DNA of 64,000 bases from Xaviernesmea rhizosphaerae (GTDB lineage: Bacteria; Pseudomonadota; Alphaproteobacteria; Rhizobiales; Rhizobiaceae), in NCBI RefSeq assembly GCF_001938945.1, contig NZ_MKIO01000024.1:228095-292094 (forward strand), in the 5' to 3' direction. A program made the position numbers and the translations under genes. Under the pieces are notes generated by a model, which did no database searches, was not told the origin of the DNA, and saw only the letters and a list, made by a program, of their open reading frames with translations. Shown one piece after another: positions 44,201 through 53,043 of this stretch (positions are counted from its first letter, which is position 1; every line of letters begins with the position of its first letter).

Positions 44201-47063
44201 CTGTCAGGTCGAAGCTTGGGCTTTCGGCCTTGAGCCGGATCGCTTCCAGCCGCGCCTGCGGCGTGGCGAGCCAGGCAACGTCGGCCGTGGCATCGATCCG
44301 CGCGGCGCTCATCGTGCCCTTGATCGTCGCCAGCGCCGAGGCAATCGCGACCCGGGTTTCGCCGCCGGCCATCGGCGTGGCGAACTCTACCGCCGGCTTG
44401 CCCTCGACCTTGAGCGTGATGTCAAGCGTCTCGCCGATCCGGCCCGACAAAGTGGCCTGTCCGCCCTTGAGCGCAATCACCGTCGAGGGCAGGTCGAGGC
44501 CGTTTCCGCCAAGCGAAAGCGTGGTGGGACGGTCGATATCCAGCGGAATGCCGCGCGGCGCGGCCTTCAGCGACTGGATGGTGAGCGAGGGCGCGCCGCC
44601 TGCGCTGGCTGCGCCGGCCGTGGCCTTCCCCTCGGCAGCCTTGTCCCCACCGAGGTCGATCGTGCCGCGCAAGGCAAGTGGCGCCGAATCATAAGTTCCG
44701 TCGACGGCAAAGGCAGTCTCGGCGCCGGTGGGGGCGCCCGCGCCGGGGTGCTGCAGCGTGATCGTGGCGTCCGCCACCTTGTTGTCGCCCTGCGCCAGTG
44801 TCTTGGCGGTGATCCGGCCTTCGGCGGCAAGCGCGGAGAGATCGCTGACCCTGACATCGATGCGCGGCTGGTCGATGACGACCGCGCCACGGCGGATCGC
44901 CTCCCCCTCCGCGACAAGCGCCACCGTGGGGCGACCACCCTTGGCGGCAAATTGGGCGGTGCCCTTGAGATTGCCCGAGAGCGCTTGTCCCTCACCGGTC
45001 TGGCCGGCCAGCGCGCCAATGGCGCCGAGATCGGGCAGGTCGAAGGCGAGCGAGCCTTGCGGCACCAGGTCGGGCGTAAAGGCCAGCGCGCCGTCGATCG
45101 TGTTGCTACCGATCCTGGCGGAAAGCGCCGGCAGGGCCAGCGTGCCATCGGCGCGCTTGAGCTCAGCCGTGGCCTCGACGGCCTGGCCGTTCAGCGCACC
45201 GGTGGCCTTGAGCGCGAGCGCCTGGTCCGGCGTGACCAGTCCATCGGCCTCGATCGCCAGAGTGTCGATCGCACGCCCCGCGACGACCGCGCGCTGTGCG
45301 CCGATGCGGGCTTTGAGCGCAAGCTGCGACAAGGGGCCGGAGAGATTGGCTGAGAATTGCGCCGCGCCGCTGGAGTTGGGCGCGAGCCGGCCGAGATCCG
45401 GCAGCGTGCCGGTCAGCGCCGCCGTCAGCTGCCCCCGGGCCAGCGTGGCGGAGCCGGCGGCGGTGAGGCCGGGAGAATTAAGCGCGAGATCGCGCAGATC
45501 GAGCGCGCCGTCATTGGTCCGGCTCAGGCGGCCTGAGAGCGCGACCGGGCCGCCGGTACGGCTTTCGACGGCTGCGGGAAGCCCGTTTCCGGCGATATCG
45601 AGATCGAAGGCGGCTTCGAGCTTGCCGTCGGCGCGGCCATAGAAGCCGCTGAGCGTGCCGTTCAGCGCCTGGCTTGCTAGGGCAAGCCGGTCGAAACGGA
45701 TCACCTCGGGCGTGACATCGACAGGGCCCGACAGGCTCAGTGGCGCCTTGATCAATCGGTCGAGATCGGCACTGGCGAAGGCCGAGCGTTCGGCCGCCAG
45801 CGCCAGATCGAGCCGTCCGCGCTGCGCCGTCAGGTCGAAGGCGTCGGCGCGGGCCGAAAGCGTCGCCGCCTCGATGCGCGCCTGCGGCAGAGCGGCGCCG
45901 GCGAGTGCGGCGGAAAGGTCGATCCGTGCCGCCTGCGGCCGGCCGGTGATGGAGAGCGTGGCGCGGTCCAGCGTGATGTCGGCCTGTCCGCCCTCGACGG
46001 GGAGGCTGAGGGAAAGAGGACCGTTCGGGCCGGTCAGCTCCGCCTGCAGGTTGTTTTCGCCCGCCGTGGTGACGGCGCCCGATGCGTTGAAGCTCAGCGC
46101 GCCGGTCATGATCCGGCCGCGCTCGATGCGCAGAGGGGTCGTCGCATCCATTGAGGCCGCGAGATCGATCACCGTCTCGCCTTCAAACAGCGGACGGGTG
46201 GCAGGTGGCAGGAGACCGGCGAACCGGCCGCCGCCGGCCAGCGTGAAGCTGCGCACGCCTTCTGCGGTCAACTGATGGCGTCCGCTGAGGGAAAGCACGG
46301 TCTGCCCGTCCAGCGCGCCTGTGATGGCGCCCTGCCAGTCGCGTAGGGGGCCATTGCCTTTCAGCGTCAGCGCGACGGCGGGATTGCCGGGCAATTGCAT
46401 CAGCCGGGCGAGGACGCCATCCTTCGGCTCGCTCACGGCGGCATCGAGGCGCAGGGCCTCTTCATTCGGCTGCCAGGCGAAGTCCGCCGTCAGCCGCGCC
46501 TCGGGCCGGGCCAGCTCGGCGGCGTCGATTTTGGCGGCGATGAGGGAGGAGCGAGCATCGACGCTGCCGGTCAGCGACAGGCGCTCGTCCTGCCCGACCA
46601 GCGCCTTGCCGATCAGAAGCTCGCGAATATCGATGGCGTCGGCCTTGATCTCGATCGGCAGGCTGAAGCCGCCGGAGGACGGCGCGCTCGGCTGGGTGGT
46701 CACGGGCTGGCGCTCGAAACTGGCGCGCTCGGCCGTCAGCCGGTCGGCTTCAAGCCGGCCGGACAGGAGTGCCAGCGGGTGCCAGGCAAGCTCGGCCTGT
46801 TCGATCGTCGCATAGGGCCCGCGGCTGTCGCTGATGACGATCCGGCCAGCGCGGAAATTGCCCGTCAGCAAGGGACCCGGCTCGGAAATGGCGATCTTCA
46901 GGTCCGGCGTGGCGGTCAGCCGCTCGACCAGGCCGGCGACGATGCGCGTGCCCGGCGTGGTGAGCCCAAGGAGGGCCACGGCGAAAACCAGGAGGACGAG
47001 GAGAAGGCCGAGGGCGGCCGCGAGCCAGCGCAGAACGCGTCCCGTCGTGCTCTTTGGCGTCAT
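41265..47063 (-). CDS. tamB: TamB, translocation and assembly module / AsmA-like lipid-transfer protein
   Basis: About 1,932 residues. One N-terminal membrane helix (WLAAALGLLLVLLVFAVALLGL) anchors it to the inner membrane; the rest is a long repetitive beta structure (AsmA-like, with repeats such as GTLPDLGRLAPNSSGAAQF and GSFPDLGKLLGNAKGTAGF) crossing the periplasm. The C-terminal 450 residues form the TamB domain, ending GGAGVFYEREY. TamB works with TamA in outer-membrane protein assembly, and AsmA-like proteins move phospholipids to the outer membrane. The start at 47063 has GAGAGG eight bases upstream; an ATG at 47084 is an alternative. It follows tamA by 136 bases. Confidence 0.93.
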   Translation of the reverse strand: MTPKSTTGRVLRWLAAALGLLLVLLVFAVALLGLTTPGTRIVAGLVERLTATPDLKIAISEPGPLLTGNFRAGRIVISDSRGPYATIEQAELAWHPLALLSGRLEADRLTAERASFERQPVTTQPSAPSSGGFSLPIEIKADAIDIRELLIGKALVGQDERLSLTGSVDARSSLIAAKIDAAELARPEARLTADFAWQPNEEALRLDAAVSEPKDGVLARLMQLPGNPAVALTLKGNGPLRDWQGAITGALDGQTVLSLSGRHQLTAEGVRSFTLAGGGRFAGLLPPATRPLFEGETVIDLAASMDATTPLRIERGRIMTGALSFNASGAVTTAGENNLQAELTGPNGPLSLSLPVEGGQADITLDRATLSITGRPQAARIDLSAALAGAALPQARIEAATLSARADAFDLTAQRGRLDLALAAERSAFASADLDRLIKAPLSLSGPVDVTPEVIRFDRLALASQALNGTLSGFYGRADGKLEAAFDLDIAGNGLPAAVESRTGGPVALSGRLSRTNDGALDLRDLALNSPGLTAAGSATLARGQLTAALTGTLPDLGRLAPNSSGAAQFSANLSGPLSQLALKARIGAQRAVVAGRAIDTLAIEADGLVTPDQALALKATGALNGQAVEATAELKRADGTLALPALSARIGSNTIDGALAFTPDLVPQGSLAFDLPDLGAIGALAGQTGEGQALSGNLKGTAQFAAKGGRPTVALVAEGEAIRRGAVVIDQPRIDVRVSDLSALAAEGRITAKTLAQGDNKVADATITLQHPGAGAPTGAETAFAVDGTYDSAPLALRGTIDLGGDKAAEGKATAGAASAGGAPSLTIQSLKAAPRGIPLDIDRPTTLSLGGNGLDLPSTVIALKGGQATLSGRIGETLDITLKVEGKPAVEFATPMAGGETRVAIASALATIKGTMSAARIDATADVAWLATPQARLEAIRLKAESPSFDLTGRQGTLTTRIEAARLRSPNADLARLMAGPLVVQGKIEATPEQIRFAPVTLDTGGLDGRVTGAFTLSDGTLKADVALTAPPAALPPALSSRLDTPLALKATVSRAATGALAVSGLTLDSGSVRAQGEVSLEGETLAADLKGSFPDLGKLLGNAKGTAGFTLSAKGPVAAPAFDARLNAAEATLAGRPLRDLAITATGTASRTAPQATIKGTGSIDRQPVAIDVAVQSAETGGPRVPTLNVTVGPNRIDGALAFTSEFHPSGRLTFTLPDISLLAAMAGQQASGDLSGAADIATKDGITSLVLKANGSGLKRGDLLIERPVVDLTVSDLSKLAINGKLQIATLAQGENRVSGLAADFDRSGDTTRFAVNGRYDDAPLVLRGTVAAAGDRLTINLAELRAAPRRIALNLAAPTAIRIENGTVTLANTRINASGGTVSVTGSTGQTLNLDIKLNAVPARLINSFAPTLGAEGAISGTIAARGTAAQPDVTFDLGWRDASLDQTRAAGVSGLAITAKGQLAQQVLRLDTRLTGNGGLSFSGGGTLGLSGNRPLDMRFAGKLPFGLAEPILAAQGFTASGTADLNITVRGTASAPDISGTVNTSGARLTDVRRNQTINNLAAAIVLEGQQARIVRLTGRLATGGSLSVTGTVGYAPGTNYPADLALRMDKATYVDGTLVTADLTGALTLRGPLLGQPTLAGQINIEKAAITVPQRLPGTLSEIDIKHRDAPPGVRRMEKVLAKDQGQPAERSDRGIALDIKISAPGRLYVRGRGIDAELGGDLTIRGTAAAPAVSGGFTMRRGRLDVIGRRLVFSQGTIAFGGGLIPTLNLSATSTTDTATVTVTVAGEANDPQIVFSSSPALPQDEILAQLIFRRSLSNLSPVQIAQLASAVAQLAGGGSTSLLESLRNQLGVDDLDVSTDAAGGAQVSVGRYLNDRTYLELKQSADEGAKAVINLDVGKGVKLRGEAGSEGGGAGVFYEREY

Positions 47064-47199
47064 GATCTCGTCCTCTCTCGTCATTTCATCCTACCGGCCA
47101 GCCGTCCCGCGTGCCGAGCGTTGCCGCCTGGGCCCGATGCTGCGGCGGCGCAAGCCGGGATCACAAGCTCATCAGCAGGGCATCAAAAGGTCTGGCGCA

Positions 47200-49122
47200 T
47201 CAGAAGGTCTGGCCGATCCCGGCATAGATGCCGTAGCGCGTGCCGCCGGGATAGGGGTTGAGCGGCAGGGCCACATCCACGCGAATGGGCCCGAAGCCGG
47301 TATTGTAGCGCACGCCGATACCGGCCCCGGCGCGGATATCGTTGAAATCGGGCACGGCTTTGGCGGAGACCGTCGCGGCATCGATGAAGGGCACCACGCT
47401 GATGGTCTCGGTCACGCCGATTCGCGCTTCCAGATTGATATTGACGTAGGAGCGCCCGCCCAGCTCGTCGCCCTTGGCATTCACGGGGCTGATCTCCTGA
47501 TAGGCGTAGCCGCGCACCGTGCCGCCGCCGCCAAGGAAGAAGCGCCGCGTGGCCGGGATATCGTCCAGCGTGTCATCGCCACCGCCGACGATGCCGGCGG
47601 CCAGACGTGCTGCGAGCACCGTGCTTTCCTTCGTGCCGAAGCCGCGATAGCCGGTGATCGAGCCTTCGGTCGAGACGAAAGGCGTCTGGCCGTAGATCTC
47701 GTAGCTCGGCTTGATCGCCAGGCTCGCCCGATAGCCGGATTTGGGGTTGAGCTTGTCGTCGCGCGCGTCGCGGATGAACTCGATCGGCAGCGATGGCGTG
47801 AGATAATCGCGATTGCCGAAGGCATCCTCGATCGTTGCCCAGGCCACTTCGACACCGGCCGACACCGTGTCGGTATCGTTGAGTTCATAGCTCGCCATGC
47901 CGAGCCCCGTGACGGTCTTGGCCGTATACCCTTCCGGATCGAGCGCTGCGGCCTTCAGGCTGGCGGTGAACGAGGTGGGCGGACCGAAGGCGCCGGGCTC
48001 GACATAGGTGATGCCGGCCGAATAATCGAAATCGGTCACGTCCTTGATGCCGAGGCGGCTGACCTCGCCTTCGATGCGCAGCGATTCGGCCTCGCCGAAC
48101 AGATTGCGATGGCCCCAATAGGCCTGGGCGCCGAAGCCGTCGGCCGAGGAATAATTGGCGCCAACGCCGAAATAGCGCTGCTTGCCTTCCGACACCTCGA
48201 TGGTCAGCGGCAGGCCGCCGAGCGAATCCAGCGCCGTTCCTTCCTTGACCGAGATCGAGGAGAAGACGCCGAGCGCACGCAGACGCTCCTGCGCCTTGCG
48301 CAGCTCTTCCGGCGAATAGGGCTTGCGGGTGTCGAGCCGCGAATAGCGGGCGACGAATTCCGGGTTCATGCGCTTGGTGCCGGTCACGCCGACCGCGCCG
48401 AAGGTCGCCTGCGGCCCGCTCTCGGCGCCGAGCGTCACATCGACCGTGTCGTTGCTGTGATCGGCTACGGCCTGGCGCTCGGTCATTTTAGCGAAGGGAT
48501 GGGCCGTCTGCTTGAGGTCATCGACAGCCTGGCGTCCGGCCTTGAGGATCACGGTGGAATCGGCCCTGCGGCCCGGCGCCAGATCGTAAGCCGCGGGATC
48601 GCTGCCGGCGATATCGCCGGTCAGATGCACCTTGCCGACAGAAAAGACCGGGCCGGGCGTGACATGCACCACCACGGGAATCGGCTGTCCGCGCGGGAAA
48701 TCGGGGATCGGCGGCAGGCTGTCGATCGACTGGCCGTCGATGGTCATGTCGACCACGCCGCCATAGCGGGCCTGCTCGTAAAGCGCGGCGAGAAGCCGCT
48801 CGCGGTCGTCGCGCGCGCGGATGACAAGGCCGAGATCGCCGGATGCCGGCTGTTCCCGCTCCTGATAGAGCTGGGAGGCATTCTGCAGCGCTTCCGTCAG
48901 GTCCTCGTCCGCACCGGGCGCGTCGATCGTTACGGCATAGGGCACGGGGTCGCTGATCTCGGCGGCTGCCTGCTCCTCGTCGCTCTTGCCGAAGAAGTTG
49001 ATGCCGAACAGCTTGAACGCATGGGCCTCGCCCACCGACAGGGGACCGGCCAGCGCGAGGCCGGCCGCAGCAAGGCACAGCCCCATCGTCTTCAAGCGGG
49101 TGCTGACGGATAGGCGGCTCAT
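47200..49122 (-). CDS. tamA: TamA, outer-membrane BamA/TamA-family protein
   Basis: 640 residues. Signal peptide (to about AHA at residue 34), three POTRA domains (about 50-290, e.g. FGAVGVTGTKRMNPEFVARYSRL), and a 16-strand barrel with the conserved RRFFLGGGGTVRGYAYQEISP lid motif, ending GIYAGIGQTF; the terminal Phe is the usual recognition signal for barrel insertion. It partners TamB in the outer membrane. The start at 49122 gives a proper signal peptide; the frame to 49218 would add 32 non-signal residues. After the stop a 16-base stretch of the gene end is repeated once (47181-47196) with one mismatch. Confidence 0.94.
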   Translation of the reverse strand: MSRLSVSTRLKTMGLCLAAAGLALAGPLSVGEAHAFKLFGINFFGKSDEEQAAAEISDPVPYAVTIDAPGADEDLTEALQNASQLYQEREQPASGDLGLVIRARDDRERLLAALYEQARYGGVVDMTIDGQSIDSLPPIPDFPRGQPIPVVVHVTPGPVFSVGKVHLTGDIAGSDPAAYDLAPGRRADSTVILKAGRQAVDDLKQTAHPFAKMTERQAVADHSNDTVDVTLGAESGPQATFGAVGVTGTKRMNPEFVARYSRLDTRKPYSPEELRKAQERLRALGVFSSISVKEGTALDSLGGLPLTIEVSEGKQRYFGVGANYSSADGFGAQAYWGHRNLFGEAESLRIEGEVSRLGIKDVTDFDYSAGITYVEPGAFGPPTSFTASLKAAALDPEGYTAKTVTGLGMASYELNDTDTVSAGVEVAWATIEDAFGNRDYLTPSLPIEFIRDARDDKLNPKSGYRASLAIKPSYEIYGQTPFVSTEGSITGYRGFGTKESTVLAARLAAGIVGGGDDTLDDIPATRRFFLGGGGTVRGYAYQEISPVNAKGDELGGRSYVNINLEARIGVTETISVVPFIDAATVSAKAVPDFNDIRAGAGIGVRYNTGFGPIRVDVALPLNPYPGGTRYGIYAGIGQTF

Positions 49123-49464
49123 GACACGGCCCGTCTGTTGAAGGTCGAAGGGCCTTTCGGCAGAGGTGTCGCCGCATCGGCCTGGCTGCGCTAGCAAGTC
49201 AGGATCATCCATTCCCATAAAGACAAACTATACGTTGTTCACCCGCGGCTGAAGTCCAGTCGTCGTTTTTGATTAAAATTGGATGAATCGAGCCTTCCGG
49301 TGTGGCGTGGCGGGAACAGCCGGCCCATCCATCCGGCCCTCATCAAAAGAGAAAACCCTGCCGCGCGGGCAGGGTTTGCCTTTTTTCAGGAAATCGGGGT
49401 TCAGGAGATCAGGCCGGGTCCCGGGCTTTCGAGCCCGGGCGATCACCGGCTCCGGCGCGCCGGC
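49123..49464. other. Intergenic stretch upstream of tamA
   Basis: 342 bases without a gene. On the minus strand TATAGT (49232-49227) is a fair -10 box about 105 bases upstream of tamA, in an AT-rich patch (49205-49285). The left end also holds the hairpin that ends the glycine-zipper transcript, and a CCCGGGCT-TTCG-AGCCCGGG hairpin at 49420-49439 close to that gene's stop. Confidence 0.4.
49353..49377 (-). terminator. Intrinsic terminator downstream of the glycine-zipper gene
   Basis: AAACCCTGCC (49353-49362) pairs perfectly with GGCAGGGTTT (49368-49377), loop of five. A-rich sequence to its left gives a T-run on the minus strand, and six Ts lie at 49381-49386 on the plus strand, so it may work in both directions. 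Confidence 0.75.
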
Positions 49465-49722
49465 TCAGCGGGGGCAGGCGTCGATATAGCGGCGGCCATA
49501 GCGGTCGCGGTAGTAGCACTGGCCGGGCTGCTCGGCGACCGAGCCGATGACCGCGCCGGAGACGCCGCCAATGGCCGCGCCGACGGCGGCGCCGCGCACA
49601 TTGCCGGTGACCGCGCCGCCGATGATGGCGCCCGATACCGCGCCGATGCCGGCGCCCTTTTCCGTCTGGGTGCAGCTTGCCAGGCCGAGTGCGACCAGAA
49701 CCAGCGCGATGGCTTTCTTCAT
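49465..49722 (-). CDS. Glycine-zipper lipoprotein
   Basis: 85 residues. Lipoprotein signal with lipobox LASC (Cys17), then a glycine-zipper 2TM-like domain (GAGIGAVSGAIIGGAVTGN and GAAVGAAIGGVSGAVIG, about 24-62) and a short tail CYYRDRYGRRYIDACPR with two cysteines. Such proteins (Rickettsia 17-kDa antigen, SlyB type) sit in the outer membrane. The role is unknown; it is likely constitutive envelope material. Confidence 0.82.
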   Translation of the reverse strand: MKKAIALVLVALGLASCTQTEKGAGIGAVSGAIIGGAVTGNVRGAAVGAAIGGVSGAVIGSVAEQPGQCYYRDRYGRRYIDACPR

Positions 49723-50261
49723 TCTTCGTCTCCCTTTTGACGAAACGGCCGCGTCTTGCTCTCGCGCCGCTTTTTGATGATGGACGCGGCGCGCGTGGCG
49801 TCCTTGAACCCCCCGCGCCCTGATCGAGGATGGCGCATGTCCCTTGTGCGACCGCGGCTCCCCCTGTCCTGCAGCGGGAAAGAATAGTCAGCCGCGTGGC
49901 AATGTCCATTGTCTCCCACTGCGACCGGCACGCTTTTGCAATCGCCCTTTCGGAAGGGTTGCAAAAATCACGGTTGCCTGCCTGCGGGCTTATGCCCGTG
50001 CGACTGGCGAATTCTGGTGAGGGAGGCTGTTCCTTCACCTTTTCGATGGCACGATGGACCGGCGGCGGCACGACGGCACCCCCTTCCGGCGTCATTGACT
50101 GAAATCAATGACGGGGCGGGGCAAAGCTGGTAAAGGCTGTCCAGGATCAGGAATTTCGCCCCTCGCGGACCAATTGACGCAGCGGGCGGCTCCGGCACGG
50201 TTTGCGGTTGACGGGTAGACGCCCGAAGGCGCAGGCAGGGCGCGGATATCTGGAGACAGTG
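49723..50261. other. Upstream region of hemA
   Basis: 539 bases with no convincing gene. At 49934-49966 a compound hairpin (TTTTGCAA...TTGCAAAA outside CCCTT-TCGG-AAGGG) could end or regulate a transcript. At 50090-50113 lies the FNR/FixK-like palindrome listed separately. The remainder contains no recognised element. Confidence 0.45.
50090..50113. promoter_or_regulatory. FNR/FixK-like box upstream of hemA
   Basis: CGTCATTGA and its complement TCAATGACG form a perfect 9-bp inverted repeat around CTGAAA. Its centre TTGACTGAAATCAA (50095-50108) differs at one base from the FixK/FnrN consensus TTGAT-N4-ATCAA. It lies about 155 bases upstream of the hemA start. Oxygen control of hemA through FixK-type regulators is known in rhizobia. 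Confidence 0.55.
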
Positions 50262-51476
50262 ATGGATTTCGAAAGCTTCTTCAAATCGGAAATCGACGGG
50301 CTGCATCAGGAAGGCCGCTACCGCGTCTTTGCCGACCTCAAGCGTCAGCGCGGCGAATTTCCCAAGGCGCTGCGCCATACGGGCGAAGAGGCTGGTGAGG
50401 TCACCGTCTGGTGTTCCAATGATTATCTCGGCATGGGCCAGCATCCGGCCGTGATCGAGGCGATGAAGCAGGCGATCGACGAATGCGGCGCCGGCGCCGG
50501 CGGCACGCGCAACATTTCCGGCACCAACCATTACCACGTGCTGCTCGAGCGCGAGCTGGCCGACCTGCATTGCAAGGAAGCGGCGCTGCTCTTCACCTCG
50601 GGCTATGTGTCCAACTGGGCCGCGCTTGGCACGCTCTGTTCGCGCATTCCCGGCCTCATCGTCTTCTCCGACGCCGGGAACCATGCCTCGATGATCGAGG
50701 GCATCCGCCATTCCAAGTGTCAGCGGGTGATTTTCCAGCACAATTCGCTGGAGGATCTGCGCGCCAAGCTGATAGCGGCCGATCCGGCCGCGCCGAAGAT
50801 GATCGCCTTCGAATCGGTCTATTCCATGGATGGCGATATCGCTCCGATCGCCGAGATCTGCGATCTGGCCGACGAATTCGGCGCCATGACCTATCTCGAC
50901 GAAGTCCATGCCGTGGGCATGTATGGCCCGCGCGGTGGCGGCATTGCCGAGCGCGAGGGGATCATGCACCGGCTGACCGTGATCGAGGGCACGCTGGGCA
51001 AGGCTTTTGGCGTGATGGGCGGCTATGTCGCGGCCTCCACGGCGCTGTGCGACTTCCTGCGCTCTTTCGCGTCTGGCTTCATCTTCACCACGGCGCTGCC
51101 GCCGGCGCTGGCTGCCGGCGCGCTGGCCTCCATCCGCCACCTCAAGACCAGCCATGGCGAGCGCTTCGCCCACCAGTCGCGCGTGCGGCGCCTGCGGCAC
51201 TGTCTTGATAAGAACGGCATTCCGCATCTCGACAATGCGAGCCATATCGTGCCGGTGATCGTCGGCGATGCCGCCAAGTGCAAGTGGATCTCCGACCTGC
51301 TGCTCGACAATTGGGGCATCTACGTCCAGCCGATCAACTATCCGACCGTGCCGAAGAAGACCGAGCGCCTGCGCATCACCCCCACGCCCTTGCATTCCGA
51401 CGCCGATATCGACCATCTGGTCGGCGCGTTGCATGCGCTCTGGTCGCGTTGTGCGCTGGCGCGCGCCGTGGCCTGA
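50262..51476 (+). CDS. hemA: 5-aminolevulinate synthase
   Basis: 404 residues, the C4-pathway enzyme joining succinyl-CoA and glycine to 5-aminolevulinate. The PLP lysine is Lys247 in [13 protein letters not shown]; the glycine-rich substrate loop [17 protein letters not shown] (77-93) and HNSLEDL are intact. Length and sequence are like other rhizobial ALAS enzymes. GGAG lies six bases before the ATG at 50262, which overrides the upstream open frame. Its terminator is at 51538; the convergent neighbour is dxr. Confidence 0.97.
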   Translation: MDFESFFKSEIDGLHQEGRYRVFADLKRQRGEFPKALRHTGEEAGEVTVWCSNDYLGMGQHPAVIEAMKQAIDECGAGAGGTRNISGTNHYHVLLERELADLHCKEAALLFTSGYVSNWAALGTLCSRIPGLIVFSDAGNHASMIEGIRHSKCQRVIFQHNSLEDLRAKLIAADPAAPKMIAFESVYSMDGDIAPIAEICDLADEFGAMTYLDEVHAVGMYGPRGGGIAEREGIMHRLTVIEGTLGKAFGVMGGYVAASTALCDFLRSFASGFIFTTALPPALAAGALASIRHLKTSHGERFAHQSRVRRLRHCLDKNGIPHLDNASHIVPVIVGDAAKCKWISDLLLDNWGIYVQPINYPTVPKKTERLRITPTPLHSDADIDHLVGALHALWSRCALARAVA

Positions 51477-51537
51477 GGCTCTCGGCCGGGTGCCCCTCGG
51501 GAAGCGCCCATCCAAGTGCCTTCACGCGACGATGACG

Positions 51538-51557
51538 AGCCGCCTTCGGGCGGCTTT
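51538..51557 (+). terminator. Intrinsic terminator of hemA
   Basis: AGCCGCC-TTCG-GGCGGCT (51538-51555), a stem with a UUCG tetraloop, followed by TT and then GTCGTTT. It lies 62 bases after the hemA stop. Confidence 0.8.
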
Positions 51558-51673
51558 GTCGTTTCAAGGGAGGCCAAGTTGCTGATGATCCACGTGAATC
51601 ACCCTGAAGCAAGCGCATGGCTCATCCAGTCCTGCCGCTGGACAGGCTTGCTCTTTCCGGTCGCCGCGGCGTT

Positions 51674-52864
51674 TCAGGCCGCCCGCTCCAGGCGGCTGAT
51701 CCGGTCTGCCGCACGGCTTCGTGCCTCGGCATCGGCGGCAAAGACCGCCTCGATCGTCTCGGCCGGCGGCCAGCCGGTCATCTCGTCCATCACCGCCTCG
51801 GCCACCTCGGCCATGGCGAGGAAGCCGATGCGGCCGGCGACGAAGGCGGCGCAGGCCACCTCTTCCGCCGCATTCATCACCGCGCTCTGCACCCCGCCGC
51901 GCTCCATCGAGAGGCGGGCGAGCCGCAGCGCGGGGAAGCGGACGTCGTCGGGCGCCTCGAAATCCAGCCGGGCCAGCTTGGCGAAGTCCAGCCGCTCGAC
52001 ATTGAGCGCCGGGCGGCGCGGATAGGCCAGCGCGTAGCCGATGGCGGTGCGCATGTCGGGCGCGCCGAGCTGGGCGATCACCGAGCCATCGCTGTAGCCA
52101 ACCATGGAATGGATGATGGACTGGGGATGGACGATCACCTCGATCGCCTCCGGCGCCACGCCGAAGAGATGATGGGCCTCCACCATTTCCAGCGCCTTGT
52201 TGAACATGGTGGCGCTGCCGATCGAGATCTTCAGCCCCATGGACCAATTGGGATGGGCGCGGGCGCGCTCCGGCGTCACATGCGCCATCTCCTCGCGTGA
52301 CATCTTGCGGAATGGGCCGCCCGATGCCGTCAGCACGAGGCGCTCCACCGCATGGCGCTGGCTCTCGTCGAAGGACTGGAAGATGGCGCTGTGCTCGCTG
52401 TCGACGGGGATCAGCGCGCCGCCGCCCTCCGCCACCGCCGCCACGAAGAGCGGCCCGGCCGAGACCAGACATTCCTTGTTGGCAAGCGCGATATCGGCAC
52501 CGCGCGCGGCAGCCGCCAGCGTCGGCGCCAGGCCGGCCGTGCCGACGATCGCCGCCATCACCAGATCCGCCTCGCGCTCCGCCGCCTCCAGAAGCCCCGA
52601 GGGCCCGGCGGCCACCGCGATGCCGGTTCCGGCCAGCGCCGATTTCAGCGCCCCGTAGAGCCCCTCATCCGCCGTGACCGCAAGTCTCGCGCCTACCGCC
52701 TTGGCCTGCTCCGCCAGAAGCCCGATATTGGCATGCCCCGTCAGCGCCTCGACCTCGAAAGCCTCCCGCCCGCCGAGCTGGGCGATGACATCGAGCGTGT
52801 TGCAGCCAATCGATCCGGTGGCACCGAGGATGGTGATTTTCTGTGGAGCAGGTCTCTTCATCAT
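51674..52864 (-). CDS. dxr: 1-deoxy-D-xylulose-5-phosphate reductoisomerase
   Basis: 396 residues, second step of the MEP isoprenoid pathway. The NADPH motif ITILGATGSIGCNTLDVI opens the protein; metal and substrate region IPVDSEHSAIFQ (Asp, Glu), ASGGPFR and HPNWSMGLKISIGSATMFNKALE are present. A methionine pair gives starts at 52864 or 52861. The C-terminal domain is complete. It is the last GC-rich gene before the AT-rich islet. Confidence 0.95.
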   Translation of the reverse strand: MMKRPAPQKITILGATGSIGCNTLDVIAQLGGREAFEVEALTGHANIGLLAEQAKAVGARLAVTADEGLYGALKSALAGTGIAVAAGPSGLLEAAEREADLVMAAIVGTAGLAPTLAAAARGADIALANKECLVSAGPLFVAAVAEGGGALIPVDSEHSAIFQSFDESQRHAVERLVLTASGGPFRKMSREEMAHVTPERARAHPNWSMGLKISIGSATMFNKALEMVEAHHLFGVAPEAIEVIVHPQSIIHSMVGYSDGSVIAQLGAPDMRTAIGYALAYPRRPALNVERLDFAKLARLDFEAPDDVRFPALRLARLSMERGGVQSAVMNAAEEVACAAFVAGRIGFLAMAEVAEAVMDEMTGWPPAETIEAVFAADAEARSRAADRISRLERAA

Positions 52865-53043
52865 TTAACAGCTACGTTCCGTAACGACAGGCCTACTTCT
52901 TACAGCCGCCGGGGTGTCCCACAAGCGATGCCGTGGTCAAGCAGATCAAACACAAGGCAAAGGCTTATACGCATAATTGCCCAAAAACGTCATGTCCTAT
53001 AAGCAATTGCGTGGGCAGAATCGGGCTACGTAAGGCGGATAAA

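Noticed and set aside
49830..50102. 90-codon plus-strand frame upstream of hemA
   Set aside because: No ribosome-binding site, it crosses a hairpin and the FNR-like palindrome, and composition is not protein-like.
52865..53040. Direct repeat of the tRNA-Arg 3' end as an attachment site at the left of the islet
   Set aside because: Looked for the 3' tRNA sequence on both strands; nothing beyond a few bases matched, so no att pair is claimed.
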